Assembly (NCBI GenBank): GCA_033063855.1
Contig: CP093829.1
Location: 3,668,243 to 3,732,242 of the forward strand
Origin: Smittia aterrima
Lineage: Eukaryota; Arthropoda; Insecta; Diptera; Chironomidae
Direction of reading: 5' to 3'
Length of the DNA stretch: 64,000 nucleotides
In this document: positions 46,701 to 58,779 of the stretch, piece after piece
How positions within the stretch are numbered: the stretch's first letter is position 1
Layout of the letters: each line of letters begins with the position of its first letter
Translations under genes and position numbers: made by a program
Notes under the pieces: generated by a model
What the model saw: the letters and a program-made list of their open reading frames with translations, nothing else
The model's database searches: none
What the model was told of the DNA's origin: nothing

Positions 46701-49700
46701 ATTCCACTTGCTTCGTTTTCAATTTCTGATTAGTCATTATTGACGACAATAATGTCTTACCAAATCAATATCAATGATAAGAGGAACAAGACACCAATTA
46801 AAATCGCTTAACGAGAACTCGAAAACCGTGAACATCGTCTTACTTTTGATTACATCGTGCGTCAGTAATTCACATTAAAAATTTATGTTCTCGATAACTG
46901 TGAATGCTACAGATTTCAACCAACTGCTGCAAACGAAATGATAAAACTTATTCCATCGGCCTACACATTGAACTTGCTGAGCTGGAAATGATGATCAAAG
47001 AGGATTATGATTACAGTCTTTTGTCTCTTTCGCATTAAGAGTATTTAATGTTAATGACTTCTTGTCCCGGCGAAAATCGCCCACAGCCTTTCAGAAGCAT
47101 TAAAATTCATTATCGCGAACTTGCAAATTAAAGTTCTCTTGTATCTTGAAGCGTTCTTCAATTATGCTGATTAATTCATGCGATTGCAAGCTTGGGTGGT
47201 GATTGATGTGACGATGCATCTTAATTGTGATTTAATGATGAGTTTTTCGAGAAAATTTGCTAACAAGCTCGTTAGTTGGTGAATATTTTTTGATAAACTT
47301 TCCTTGAGATCATCATCGTCGACTTAGTCGTCTATCGAAATCATACGACGAGACTGTGTTGTTTGTGTACGGCAAAACACAAACAATTAAAAATTATGTT
47401 TTGCTTCGCTGTTATCAGCAGACAAAAAAGGCAAACGGAATTTCACGGCAATCACTGTAAAAACTGAGTGCCGCCCAGGAGAGGAATTCAAACTGTCAGA
47501 AAAACATTCACGAAGTCGCTTATGCAGTCGCTTATGGGTTTTTCCTCCAAACTTATCTTCGCTTCAGCCGAGCGAGAGAAAAAAAAAGATTTTTCGAGCA
47601 ATTAAGCGTCAGAAAAAAAAGAGTTGAAATGTTGATCAAAAGGAAGAAGAACGTGAGTTTGATGAACTCAGACAACGAGTGCCAACTCTCGAAATTCCTG
47701 TTCGTACTTTGGCTGACGCTTGACACACAAACAAATGATTGCTATAAATCACGGGCAAATATTGAAATCGATATGCGGAAAAGCGATAAAGTGAAGTTGG
47801 CTGAATACAAAGAACGTGTTGAAAGAACGATCCATAAATTATGCTTTGATGTCATGCGAGAAGGAATTTTAATCCGAATCGATCATCTGCTACGAACATA
47901 AGAAGATTTGTTCAACATCGACCAACAGTTACGTTTGCTATTTCATCTTAGTTTGTTCAACGAAAGAATTCAAGTCGAACTGTTTTCCAATTCGGGTAAT
48001 TGTTGCTTGAGTCTCTCGATAACTGTTCACTGAATGCAGACGGCCGATTGTTCGAGACTATTTGTGCATTTTACCGAATCGTTTTTCAATTTTCTACTGT
48101 TTAGCTTTTCAATTTTCTCTCCTCCGATATAAAAATTATAATTTATAGCCCGTAGACGAATATTACATAGAATTGGACATGGTTTTGATTCCGTTTCTTC
48201 TTTTCCTTCTAATTGCAGACAATTATCGCTCGATTGCAACACAATTGTGCTCATTGGCAAAGAATCAAGGTTCACGTGACAACATATCGGTGATCGTTGT
48301 GTTCTTAAAAGAACCGCAACTGATAGCAACTCAAAGCTGGCCGTCGAGAGTCGTAAGCTCTGAAGTCATGGAGAACTTGAATATGTACGAGGAGCCACCA
48401 GCCGCTAACCAAGTTACGATGGACGCACTTGGCAACACAAATCAGGTGAGGTCAACAAATTGTCGTAAAGAAATTTCTGCTCTATATTTAAAGAAACAAA
48501 CCTGTCGAGAAGACGAGTAAATTACCTCACGTCGCTTTAGAAATTAATTTTCCATTCGAACGAATTCAATTTAACATAATCTTTAAAGTTTTGTGTTGAA
48601 TGAATGAAATTGCATAAATTAACAACTCAATTAAAAACTCGATAACAATGCAAATGAAACACGCGAGAAATTTTCATGCTTCACTTAGATTAATGCAAAT
48701 TCATTCGATGCTAGAAAGAAATTCTGCGGATTCATGAATGAAATCTTTCTTTTCTCGCTTCAGGATATTTACAACAATCCATTCGGCGACTTTAACAATC
48801 AGCTGATCAGTGATGTCGCAATTGGCAAGTCAACAGAAATTACTGACTTGGTAATGCAACAGCAACCGGAGAATGCGTTCTGCAATCTCACTGATACGAT
48901 GAATAACATTAACAACAACAAATTCAACAACGGCCATGGTGAGGACAACTTCATGATGGAACAAGAGTCGCCGCAAAGTGTTGAGTCGAGTGTTCACGAG
49001 CCTAACGATGATAATAACAATAGCAACGATAACTTGGGCCCCGAGACCGATGTTGATGCCATTGATGAAGATTTACAACATAACGTTGCAGGAGCTGTCG
49101 GAGGAGAGAAAGAGAAGATCCAAATGGAATTCAAAGAAACCGAAGATGTCGCTGATCGTGCTGAAATCATGGATTTCGGCATTGATAACTCCGCTGCCAT
49201 TTACGACACATTGGAGAGCAAGATTTTTGAAACAATGTCTCTTCAGAATCCTGGCTTGATCAAGGGAGAAAATCCATTCATGTCGGAAGACATCGAAGCT
49301 AACAATGACATGTTATCAGAACCTGAGGCATTCGTTGACAACAAGGTGATTGAGAGAGAAGATGACGAAGCATTTTTCGACAACAAGATGGTTGAGAGAG
49401 AAGATGAAGAAGGCTTCATGGATAACAAGATGGTCGAAGAAGTGCTGCAAGCAGAAGCTCAACATCACTTTGACGATTTTGCTGAGTCTATGGAGCAATT
49501 TCATGATAATAAACATACCGAAGCTACGAACACTCTTGATGCTATAAACGAGGGCGTAGCTGCTTTTGTCGACCAACTGACAAGCGTAAATGAAGCCATC
49601 GAGGAAATCGGACAACAACCGCAGGCTCCAGAAGCTGGTAAGTGAAAACATTCATTATTTTCTTATGGCACAAAAACGTTATCTCCACGCGAAATTATTT

Positions 49701-52700
49701 TTGGCATTTTTGTGTTGAGCAATTCACATTCTGAATCGAAACTCTCGCTTAACGGACCAGGTATGATGGTAAAATCTTTATTTGATCGAAAAAGAATCAT
49801 TTTGCGATGTTACAATATCGAATGGGAATTGGGAAAGGAAAGGAGATTGGAATATTTATTGAGCCATTTTCTCGCTGATGTAGCGTTCCATGCGTTCTTT
49901 CTTTTCTTCTGGGAGACTCTCCCATTTGCGTTGCCAGTCATCGCGTTTCATCAAGAACTCGTCGACTCGGGTACGGACTTCTTCAGGCAAAGTGTCGCTT
50001 GAGAAACCAGTAGCCTCGTCGCTAACAAGAGGAATGTCGACAAGATCTGGAATGTCTGGGAAGTTCAAGTCTTCGTCAATTTCTTCCTAAAATAAATAAA
50101 TATTTAAAATTTGATTAAACGGAAATTAAAGTAATTTACTGCGCTGTAAGCTGTTGCTTCTTGGAAGAGAGCTGGAATGCTTTGGCTGATGCTTTCGCGG
50201 ATCATTTGTGGAAGAATCATGATGTAATAATTAATTTCTTGAATTTCGTCGGCGAAGGTTTGCTCCTCTGAGACAGGGAAACGATGTCTAAGGAATTGGA
50301 GAAGACTTGTGCGGTATGTTTCTGGCAATTCAAGAAGTCTATCGTGAAGACGTGACATTTCAAGCTTTGGGAGGACTTCAAGACGTGAAAGCAAAACTTT
50401 TTCGTAGTTTAATTTTTCGTCTTCATTCATTGCGAGCCACTTAGCTTCCCAAGTTTTCTTCAATGCGACGACACGATCAAGACGATCCTTCATGTGTTGT
50501 GGAATATCTTCCACGCTCATAGCACATGCCGAGGCAACAACTGCCAACAAGACAATAAATGATTTCATTTCTTAAGAATTTGAAGATTTTCCTAAAATCA
50601 AATAAAAATTATTTCCTTCGCCAATTCTAAAATTATATTTTTGCGACTTACAATTGAAGAAACTGCCCAAAAACTGAAGTAACAAAAATAAAGATGTTCA
50701 ATTTATAGAATTGATTTCCGACAAATGTTTTGTCGCGAGTAAATGTCATTGATAAAAGAACACACGCATTGATAAGCATCTCGCAAAGACAAGAAAGCTT
50801 ATTTTTATTTTCGAGGAAATCGTTCTTTTTGTTGAGTTTAATTGAAGGGCAGTTGAGGAGGAGAAGGCGGAAACTTCCGATATTCGATATCTATTTAAGA
50901 AATATTTGCGGCAAGCCTAGAAAGTCATCGCGAAAATAAATTTTCACCACGTCGTCGCCGAAAGTCATAAAATATTGTTTTTATTCGTTTACAACTTTTT
51001 CTTGGAATTTAAATTACAAACAAAATTCTGTGGCCGTGGCACGATCTCAAGCAGGGATGGGAGTGGAGAAATTATGACAAGACTTCGTCGTTGTTGTTAT
51101 TACGAATGAAACACAACAAAACTTCAATCGGTTAAAAAGCTAAAATTGGCAACGATCGATGTGCTGTAGGAAGCTTTTACTCCTTCGTCTCGTAATTGGG
51201 GATGAGAAAGAAATTTTTCGAACGAATGTCGAACATTTCCAGATCAATGACGGCGATTACCATAAAATTTGAATGCAATCAGATGTCATTGTCGAGCTTG
51301 TCGATTGACGGAGCCTTTTAGGAGAATGTTTCGTGGGCGAGGAATAAATTTGCATCGTTTACGTGTACTTGTCATCGTTGATTGCATAACCAGACGATGC
51401 CGATGGAAACTTCTTTGACCTCATTGTCGGCGAAAAGAGAAATGAAGCACACGATTTGTTCAAGATTAAATCTCTCGCTGAATGATGATCAATCGATTAG
51501 ACGATTCGAGAAGTCATAATGAAGAGGCCAGAAGCGAGTAATTGGACGAGCAAACAAGCTTCTTGTTCGATCAATTTCGATTCACTTCTCTTCGATGTTT
51601 CGACCGTCCGTTTCTTTCGATTTTGCTTTCATAAATAATTCATTGCGTTCATGAGAAAATAAATTATTAATTTCTTCTCGGGCTCTTGACTCGAAAGATT
51701 CTCGAAATGGGAAAATTGGCTTTTTCTAGATTTCGCTTTGTTGTTGAAAGTCAATTTAAGTTTCATCGTTTGCTTGTAAAAACATTTCGCGAACAACGAA
51801 AGACAGCATTTATCATGAAACTACAGCTTTTGTGTGAGAGAACAGCGTTTTTCGACAACAAAGTTGCGACTTATGCTGGTTGAGAGCGGCTATTTGAAAG
51901 CGCAGCAAGCTGACTATCAATCTTTCATTTACAAAGTTTAATTGAAAGAGATCCAATTGAAAAGTTAACTGCATCGATCACTTTCCCGTAGGAACTCCCT
52001 GAGCTAAGCTTTAATTAGTAATCGACATTTAAGCTTCTGTATTCTCTCGTCGAGCTCCAATTAAATCATCAAGTAAATCTCTAAGAAACATTTTTCGAGC
52101 AACACCACCACAATGAATCAGTCTAACGATAAAATGTCTGAACGAAACATTTTTTAATGGAATCGTATCTCGCAAAAAAAAAAGCTCTTTGAGCAACGAT
52201 TTGTTGTTCGTTCGGCAATCTATAAGAACGAGTAATTACTAGTGAACAACAAGAAAACTCATTGAAGCGTCGACTTCTTTCCTTCAGCTTGTTATTATTA
52301 ATCATGTTTCTGGTTCTGCTCAACTGACGCGGTAGCAAAATAGAGAAGTCATGTTTACACAGCGAAGCTGCTATCAGCGTAATTAAATCTGATTTTCGAT
52401 GAAATTTCAAAGACATTCGAGAAGTAATTAATATTTGCATGTCAAAGATCGCACAGTCTCGGCAACGTTTCTTTCTTTCTCTCTTTGCTTTCTGTTGTCT
52501 GTTCCCAATCCAATCCAAGCTGTCATATTAAACTTAATTTATTTCCTTGGGCTTCAGTTTCCAATGGCAGTAAAAATATTGTACAACTGCCGAGATTAAA
52601 AGTTAATGTCAAGTTTCTTTTCATGCCATGACGATTAAAGCGCATGGATATTTATTTACTTCGCTCTCCCCCAATGCTCTGCTTGCATAAAACTTGTAAA

Positions 52701-55700
52701 ATATTGACGGCGCTCAAGACAATGTTTCGAAGAAGAATTCAAATATAAAAAAATGCTCGAAATAAAACCTAACAGAGCATGAAAATTCCAAGCGAAATCT
52801 GAAGAAATGAAATCATAAAGATTTTTTTAGCTATGAGCGGATGGAAACGGAATAGCGAAATATATTCAGAGACTCTTCATTAACATCAAGAGAATAGAAC
52901 AGCAAAAGAATCACACAAGACCAGATAAAAATCTTTCTCTATTGCCTTTTAATATGTCATGATAGAGCCTTCATAATTTATGGGAAAGAGTTATTGTTGT
53001 GATAGATTGCATACCTCCGTTGAAGGTGTTTAATTAATTGTGATGGAAATACGATCCTTTCTCTTGATTGTTTGATTATTGATGGTATGTGTAGCCAACT
53101 TTGTAATGTTATTCTGTCAGAGGCTACGTGGAATGAAAGCAGTTACTTAGCGGCGAAAGAATTAAATGATATACAATCTACTGAGTAGCTGCTACTCAAA
53201 ATCTACTCGAGTTGCCAGTTATTCAACGCTTGCAACCCAGACGTTTTCAATTTGCACAACCTCTCGTAATTTCTTCAGTCTCAGAGTTTTACGAAACGAA
53301 AATATCTCTACTTTGTTAATTTAATTAATTTCTAAGTTTCTGTACGGATAATAGTTGCAACATAAGTTTGAAATCGATCATAACATTGTTGATTGTGCAC
53401 TGAGAATCGAATTAAAGTGTGAAAAGGTGAATTTTGTGCAATATATTTGATCAAAGTATTCCGGGCGACAACAAAAACGAAAAATTCGAGAGGCGAAGAA
53501 AGCAATAAAATGAGTCAATGCAAACGAGAATCAATAAATATATCGAGCGATTTTAGCGAGAGTGAACGGGAATAGAGTCTCGCCGCTTATTTCACAATTT
53601 CTATCGTCATTCGCTTCCTTAAAGGTTAGGAATTCGCCCTTAAGAAATCCAAGATCTTCTTCTTGTTTTTCGCATTTGTTGCGCTAACTTTGAAAATTGT
53701 GAAATGAGTTGATCTCAACCACAACTTCCTTCAAAGCTAAGTTTACGTGTTCATATGCGAACGAAGAATCTCGTTTTTCTCTTACAAGTCGGAGCACATC
53801 TAGCTAAGCCCCAATAAAGAAGTTAAATGCTGGTTGAACGCAGGAGCTAAAATTAGAAAGATTCTTATTCATTCTATTTATGTGGCGCAGTTCTCTGTTG
53901 CGTTTGTTGACGCTGATGATGTTCTGAAGAGGCTGAAAGGGGATAGCGTGAGGGAACTCGAGTGTAAATAGATCTGAAAATTAATTTTGCATGGATGGGC
54001 CTTCGCCGTGCTTAAATTTAGATGTAAAACGCACACACGGGTATGTTTAGAGAGCGTTTAAAGAAAAGGTTTTAATGCGAGAGGGACGTGAGACGGGCGA
54101 CGATTACACAATCAGATTTGAATGTGGCCGTAAAACCCAAAAGCCGGTTCAGTTCGCCAAAAAGTTTAGCGGCAGAAACGTTCACCATTTGAATAAATTA
54201 TCATTTCCCATTAATAAAAGCACCACACGGCATAAAAAACTGTGTCGCGCTCTAGCTCTGTGACAATATGCTTATGATGATGTTATTGCTTCTTCTAGAC
54301 CTTGGATTTGTCGAAGTCGCTCAGCAACCGATTGGAGAAAGCGGAGGAGAGGAGTCAGAAGACGAGTGGAATTACGTGCAGGTCGACAAGAAGGCTACCG
54401 ATGGTTTAGCCGCAGTCGAAGAGACATCAGAGCTAGTCGTAGAAGAAGCAGCAATTGAAGACGAAATCTCAATTGATCAGCCTGAAAGTGAAGTAGAAAA
54501 TAATGTAAGTTCTCACTTTTTTTTTGCCTTGACAACTTTTCATCAAAGCAATCATCTCTTTATTTTTCAGTCATTCAACGAGTCGAAAAAAATTGACGAC
54601 TTCTCAGAGCCGCTGATTGAAGAATCTCTAAAAGATTTCGAGCAAGAAAAGGAACCCGAAGACGAGAGATTCGCTCAGGACGAAATTGAGAAAGATTTGC
54701 AGCTCTCAGTCGACACAGAAGATTTCGATGATATGTCGCAATTGAATCCCGAAGCAGCAGTATTTGTACCAGTTTCGCCAACGCGTAGCAACGGACCATT
54801 GTCACCAAACGACATCATGAATCCCGTCAACCATCTGTTAAGTAACTTTGTCAGAGAAGATGCAGTCGTCTCTCAATCACCACGCAAAGGAGACGTTCTG
54901 CCAATGGAAGACATGTTGATTCCTTCTGAAACTGACTTTGACATTGAAGTCGAGTCTCGACCTCATGAAATTATGTCGTATGCCGAGAATGGAAATGGAT
55001 TCGGATCTCCTGAAGCGTTGAACCTTAAAGAATCATTGCAAAAGGATGACAAACTTGAACAGGAATACAAGGACGAAGCTCAGCAGCCGTTCTTCGAAGA
55101 AGAGAAGCTTCAGGCAGGCGAAGTCTATAAAACTCTCGAATCATCGTTTACTGAATATAGCAACGGTTTCCAAAACATCATCGAGGATCCAATGAATCGA
55201 TCATTCTACGAGGGTCGCGACAATGGTGACATCATGGCACCAACTGCTGGACGTGCTAATGATGTTTTGAACACTGTTCAACTAGTCCCAACGTTTGATG
55301 ACGAACAACCAGAAGCTGACGCAATGAGTCATAGCGAAGGGTCGATTCTCGAATTCAATAAAGAAATCAATTCGCTAGCTGCTGCTGCTCCGACACAATT
55401 GGACATTTCAGATCATTTCGAAGCCGAGCACTTCGTGGAAGAAATCAAAGGAGCTGCTGATAAGTACTCGGATCAAGGACTCTCTCCGACTCTTCCAGAA
55501 GTCAACATCGACACAATTAAAACTGTCGAAGAGACATTCGAAGAAAAAGCGAAATTCGATGAAATCCGAAACACTTTCTCAGCCCCACAAGAACCTCAAG
55601 CTGATATTCCAATCGAAGGATTCCAAGCAGCACCCGAAATCAAAGAACCACCACCAACTCCAGCTGTCGATGTTCAGGAACAACCTGCTTTCTCTCCAGA

Positions 55701-57093
55701 ACCAGAAAAAGTTATTGAACAGGAAGTAAAGAAAGATTCGATTTTGGGTGATGTTGCAGTTGGCGCTGCAGGCTTAGTAGCTGCTGCAGCAGTTGCAGGA
55801 GCCGTTGTTGCTGAAAAGGCAAAACCAACAAGCGCAAGTAAACCAGAACCGAAGAAAGCTGATGTCAAAACAAAGGCTCCAATCGCTGCAAAGACAAATC
55901 CTGTTCCAGCTAAACGTATTTCCTCTACTACAACCGCAGCAGCAAAGACTGCCGCTCCTAAACCATTGTCAGCCTCATCTACAGCGAAGCCTCTTCCAAT
56001 TAAGAAAGCAGCTCCAGCTACGACAACAGCAGCTGCTAAGCCAAAGCCTGCTTCTGCAAGTGCTTCAACACGACCATTAGTTCCTCCAGTGCGCAAGATT
56101 GCATCAGCTACTGCTCCAAAGGCTTCCGCAGACGTTAAACCTGCAGCACCAAGACCAGCAAGCACTCTTGTCAAGAAACCAGCTACGAGTTTGGCTGCAT
56201 CCAAGTAAGAATCAAAAATTTATTTTCCTAATGAATATTAGATTGATTTTTATATTTTTAAAGGCCTCCGACAAGACCTGCTTCGGCATCAGTTCCATCG
56301 AAACCAAAATTAGCAAATGGAACATCGACAACAACAGAGCGCAAACCATTGACATCGTCGGCTCCTTCAACAAGGTTTGTTAAAATTGCTTGCAATAATA
56401 AAGAGGATTTTGTTCACGTATTTTTTTTATTTCAGAGTCCCAGCAAAACCTACCAGTCTCGCACCTGCAAAGCCAAAAGCCATTGGAACCTCAACTTTGA
56501 CCGCTAAGCCCGCAACGAAACCAATCACATCACGTCTCTCTGTTGCATCCGCTGAGAAGGCAGCAGCATCGCCAACCAAGTCTACCCTCTTGAACAGATC
56601 GTTAGGCAGTGCTGCAACCAAATCTTCTCCTCGACCAGCTACGAGCGCAACTGCTGCTAAACCCGGAGTTAAAGACGTAAGAAGATAGAAAGATTATTTA
56701 AATTCACGAGAAAATAACTTATTCCATTTTCAGTTAAAGTCGCCATCAGTTGCAAAAACGTCGTCGTTATCGGGAGCCATTGGTATTAAGAAGCCATTGT
56801 CAACTGTGAAGAAATCTCCAGCTACTACCACTTCTTCGACAACAGTTATTAAGAAGTCACCAGGAATAAAGAAAACAACGACAACAACCACGACAGTTGT
56901 GCAAAAGAAGGTTGTGAATGGCGATATTGTTAAAGAGGAAACGACCACGACACAGACCACATCTGGCGATCCCCAACTGATCGAGGATCTTATGAAAGCT
57001 GTAGAACTTAGTGGCCACACAAATGGAAACGGCTTGACTGAAAATGGAGCTGGAGATAATGTCCAAATGGTGCTCGACTCCGCTGCCGATTAA
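28762..57093 (+). CDS. PPM1E/PPM1F-type PP2C phosphatase with very long disordered tail
   Basis: Metal-dependent Ser/Thr phosphatase. Exons: 28762-28922, 30054-30408, 30465-31065, 48219-48445, 48764-49637, 54299-54504, 54571-56204, 56264-56374, 56436-56676 and 56734-57093; phases all fit and give 1589 residues. The PP2C domain (about 150-425) shows RRTMEDKH (metal Asp 157), FDGHSG (Asp 184), SGTTALCAMY, GDSQALI, WGNSYRVNGQLAVSRAIGD, GCDGLWD and SRDNISVIVVFLKEP (Asp 393). The RVNG-LAVSRAIGD and VVFL-P features fit the PPM1E/F (POPX/CaMKP) group. From about 440 on the protein is low-complexity: acidic with three near-repeats of DNKMVEREDEE, then Ala/Lys/Pro/Thr-rich and very basic, like microtubule-associated proteins. 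Separate 3' transcripts are possible. Confidence 0.85.
28923..30053 (+). other. Intron 1 of the PP2C gene, no gene seen
   Basis: 1.13 kb between TTGG|GTAAGT and TTTTAG|TCGTTCC. Several short ORFs on both strands have no domain or codon signature. Confidence 0.65.
31066..45373 (+). other. Left part of the 17 kb PP2C intron, no gene seen
   Basis: The intron runs from CCAG|GTGAGT (31065/31066) to TTGCAG|ACAATT (48218/48219) and interrupts the phosphatase domain. This part contains only ORFs under 131 codons without recognisable domains, short A/T runs and a GA-rich patch near 39155-39180. No tRNA, transposase or repeat array is seen. Long introns of this kind often carry enhancers; none can be named here. 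Confidence 0.6.
45374..46603 (-). CDS. Secreted Glu/Lys/Arg/His-rich repetitive protein, nested in PP2C intron
   Basis: Single-exon gene, 409 residues. Signal peptide MKTLMIAMALVAFACA followed by about three imperfect repeats of some 75-80 residues. Each has a KFESMS-EERK helix, an AHLPEEVQEKI--KFE segment, a LEGMT-EERKEE segment and a KMHHNHRE end. Helical, charged, without cysteines. The start at 46603 is preferred over the in-frame ATG at 46663 because a TATA box lies at 46681-46688, placing the transcription start near or inside that upstream segment. It is antisense to the host phosphatase gene. Function unknown; the HHNHRE repeats could bind metal, which is a guess. It resembles the nested gene at 49856-50568. 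Confidence 0.85.
   Translation of the reverse strand: MKTLMIAMALVAFACAYEIPTRGMKRFNDNRVEMREKWNSMTEEERNEEIMKIREEHKGEAPFGGPKNHEEMPEELREKLREKFESMSPEERKQIGDKIEKKMKADIAHLPEEVQDKIIKKFEANRSKLEGMTKEERREEIKKMHHNHREKKEEAREKMHHKFESMSAEERKQLEEKIQNKIRAKIAHLPEEVQEKIMKKFEATRSNLEGMTDEERKEEVEKMHHNHRERAPFGRPPHPRHKPEEVRENIEKFEAMTHEERRQFGENKLRANIAHLPEEVQEKIINKFEETRANLEGMTEEERKEEIKKLHHNHREKMHQKFESMPSEERREAFNKMHGSRFPQRDMEIVPAHHNEKHNQMAKLTNEERQKMREKFESMTAEERANFRKQMNVHQRIPTGPRPMRIQQE
46681..46688 (-). promoter_or_regulatory. TATA box of nested secreted-protein gene
   Basis: TATAAAAT on the minus strand, 78 bases upstream of the chosen ATG. Confidence 0.65.
46689..48218 (+). other. Right part of the 17 kb PP2C intron
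   Basis: Contains the upstream region of the nested minus-strand gene and then AT-rich sequence up to the acceptor. No further gene supported. Confidence 0.6.
49856..50568 (-). CDS. Secreted charged helical protein, nested in PP2C intron
   Basis: Two coding exons, 50568-50140 and 50086-49856, giving 219 residues. Signal peptide MKSFIVLLAVVASACA, then short helical segments such as LKKTWEAKWLAMNEDEKLNY and, near the end, DWQRKWESLPEEKKERMERY. These resemble the KFESMS-EERK units of the nested gene at 45374-46603, suggesting a divergent family. No cysteines in the mature part. A 5' UTR intron (50592-50651) and a TATA box (50701-50707) are visible. It sits in the intron between coding exons 5 and 6 of the phosphatase gene, on the opposite strand. 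Function unknown. Confidence 0.85.
50592..50651 (-). other. 5' UTR intron of nested secreted-protein gene
   Basis: Minus strand CAATT|GTAAGT at 50652/50651 and TGATTTTAG|GAAAATC at 50592/50591. It lies between the TATA box and the ATG at 50568. Confidence 0.65.
50701..50707 (-). promoter_or_regulatory. TATA box of nested secreted-protein gene
   Basis: TATAAAT on the minus strand about 50 bp upstream of the 5' UTR splice donor. Confidence 0.5.
50708..54298 (+). other. Rest of PP2C intron 5, no gene seen
   Basis: 3.6 kb of AT-rich intron after the nested gene. Only short ORFs without domains. Near its end an ATG at 54268 followed by Met/Leu codons reads into exon 6 without a stop; this is probably intron sequence. 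Confidence 0.6.
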
Positions 57094-58779
57094 GCATCAT
57101 GGCAACGATTAAAATTTTCGAATACGCACACTAAAACTTATTTTTGAGCAGATGCTCGAGATGAGTGTCCTGATGGAGTAATAAAACTCTTCAAGTTTAT
57201 ATTGCATGTCTAATCTTAGTCTAAACGATCCATCATAGCACTCAACTCGTCAGCGAATTAAAAATTCGAATCAAAATTATCCAACAATTGCTGTAACTTG
57301 ATAAACCTTTCGTCTTCTAAACAAAAATCTCAAAATTCTCATAACTTAGATTCATTGATGCCTTCAGATTTAGAAAATGAAGAGCAAAGAATAGAGACGT
57401 CTCATAAGACGAAGGCAAAAAAGATTAAATTTAAAACTATCTCAGCTTTTGTTCACATGTTTTTAAAGTTGGTTTCTGTAAAAATTGAATTTCGCCTTTC
57501 TCATTCTTCATTTACGATTATTAGTTGTAGTTTTATTTTGTCTTATCATTAAACAATTTCTCATTTTAATCGCATTCAATTCATCTCTTCATTACTTGGG
57601 AGGGCGTTGCATTTCTCGAGAAAATATTTTTTCGAGAAGTCGCGAATATTGAGTAAAGAATAAATTTATTAACACAGGACACATAAACACACGCATTACT
57701 TTTATAAGGAGTATATTAGAGCTTCGAGCTCTTATTTCCCCAAAATTGACGCCTTTTTATATCGCTAATGAATATTTTTTACTAAGACGTGAAACAATTA
57801 AATCCGTGATGAAATATTTTATTCTTTGGAAATGTCTTTGTCGCTTTGAAGTTTAAGTTTTTGCAAGCGATCGAAAATATTCCAAATTAAAGGAAACATT
57901 TTGATTTTCTTATTCTAAATTAATGTTAATTGCGGTTGATCTGGTCGTTTGTGTATTTCGACTGGAGAACGTTTGAAGCGAACAAGTGAAGAAACGCCGG
58001 CAAGTTCGGTCGTCGATTGGAGAATAATATTTAACTATACGATAAGTCATGAAAATTGCTATTATTAAATTATTTAAAGTTATGAGCTTAGGAAACAAAC
58101 GAAAGCGAAAAGTCTTCAAGGCGTCTTGATAAGTGGACGCCTTAAGAAGAGAGTTCGAAGATGAAATAATCAAATCATTACGGATCAACATGAGAATATT
58201 TTTTACTCTTTTAATGGATGGAACATTGTAGTGCTGAACGAAAGGTATTTGACGGATATGACAACACTTTAAGCAAGAAAGAATTAAATATTTACCTATT
58301 CACTTCAAGGTGAAGTTTGTATTTGATAAAAACAAAAATTTCATGGAAAATAAAAAAAAAATCTTGTAAAATTATGATTTACGCTTTTTTGTTGCAATCG
58401 GTAAATAAATTTTATTATTTTTTCAGCTTTATTAGCAATGACATGAGTTTTCTATGATTTGCATCACGATTTGCCTTAATTTTTGCGAAATTTTTGATAC
58501 AGTTAGAGCTAAGATTTATAATGCAAAGTTTTATAAGCAAACGCTTTTCTTAAATTGTTTTCTAAAATTATGAAAAAACTTTTGAATTATCCAGTTAAAT
58601 ATCGATTTGTAAATTATAGCAGGAAAATAAATAAAGAAAAAAAAGTAATCTTTTCTTCAAATTTCTTATCAACTTCCTCGATATCTGAGAATCTTATCTT
58701 CAGCAAATAAAAAACCGCAGAAAATTTCGAAAAATTATGTTCCACAGTTTACAATTTGATTGATAGAAAACTAGAAGCA
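57094..58779. other. Intergenic, 3' UTR and spacer
   Basis: Starts with the PP2C 3' UTR (AATAAAA near 57179). The remaining 1.5 kb is AT-rich with no supported gene; the ORFs at 57298-57552 (+) and 57910-58191 (-) have no domain. Confidence 0.6.

Noticed and set aside
48734..48763. Independent gene starting at ATG 48734
   Set aside because: The segment is the 3' end of an intron ending CGCTTCAG; exon 5 joins exon 4 in phase. An alternative first exon is possible but unsupported.
54268..54298. Start of a membrane protein from the Met/Leu-rich stretch before exon 6
   Set aside because: The codons are the polypyrimidine tract and acceptor (CTTCTAG) of the phosphatase intron; the exon joins in phase with the preceding exon.
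55674..56204. 176-codon Ala/Val/Gly-rich minus-strand ORF
   Set aside because: It is the antisense shadow of the Ala/Lys/Pro/Thr-rich exon 7 of the phosphatase gene.
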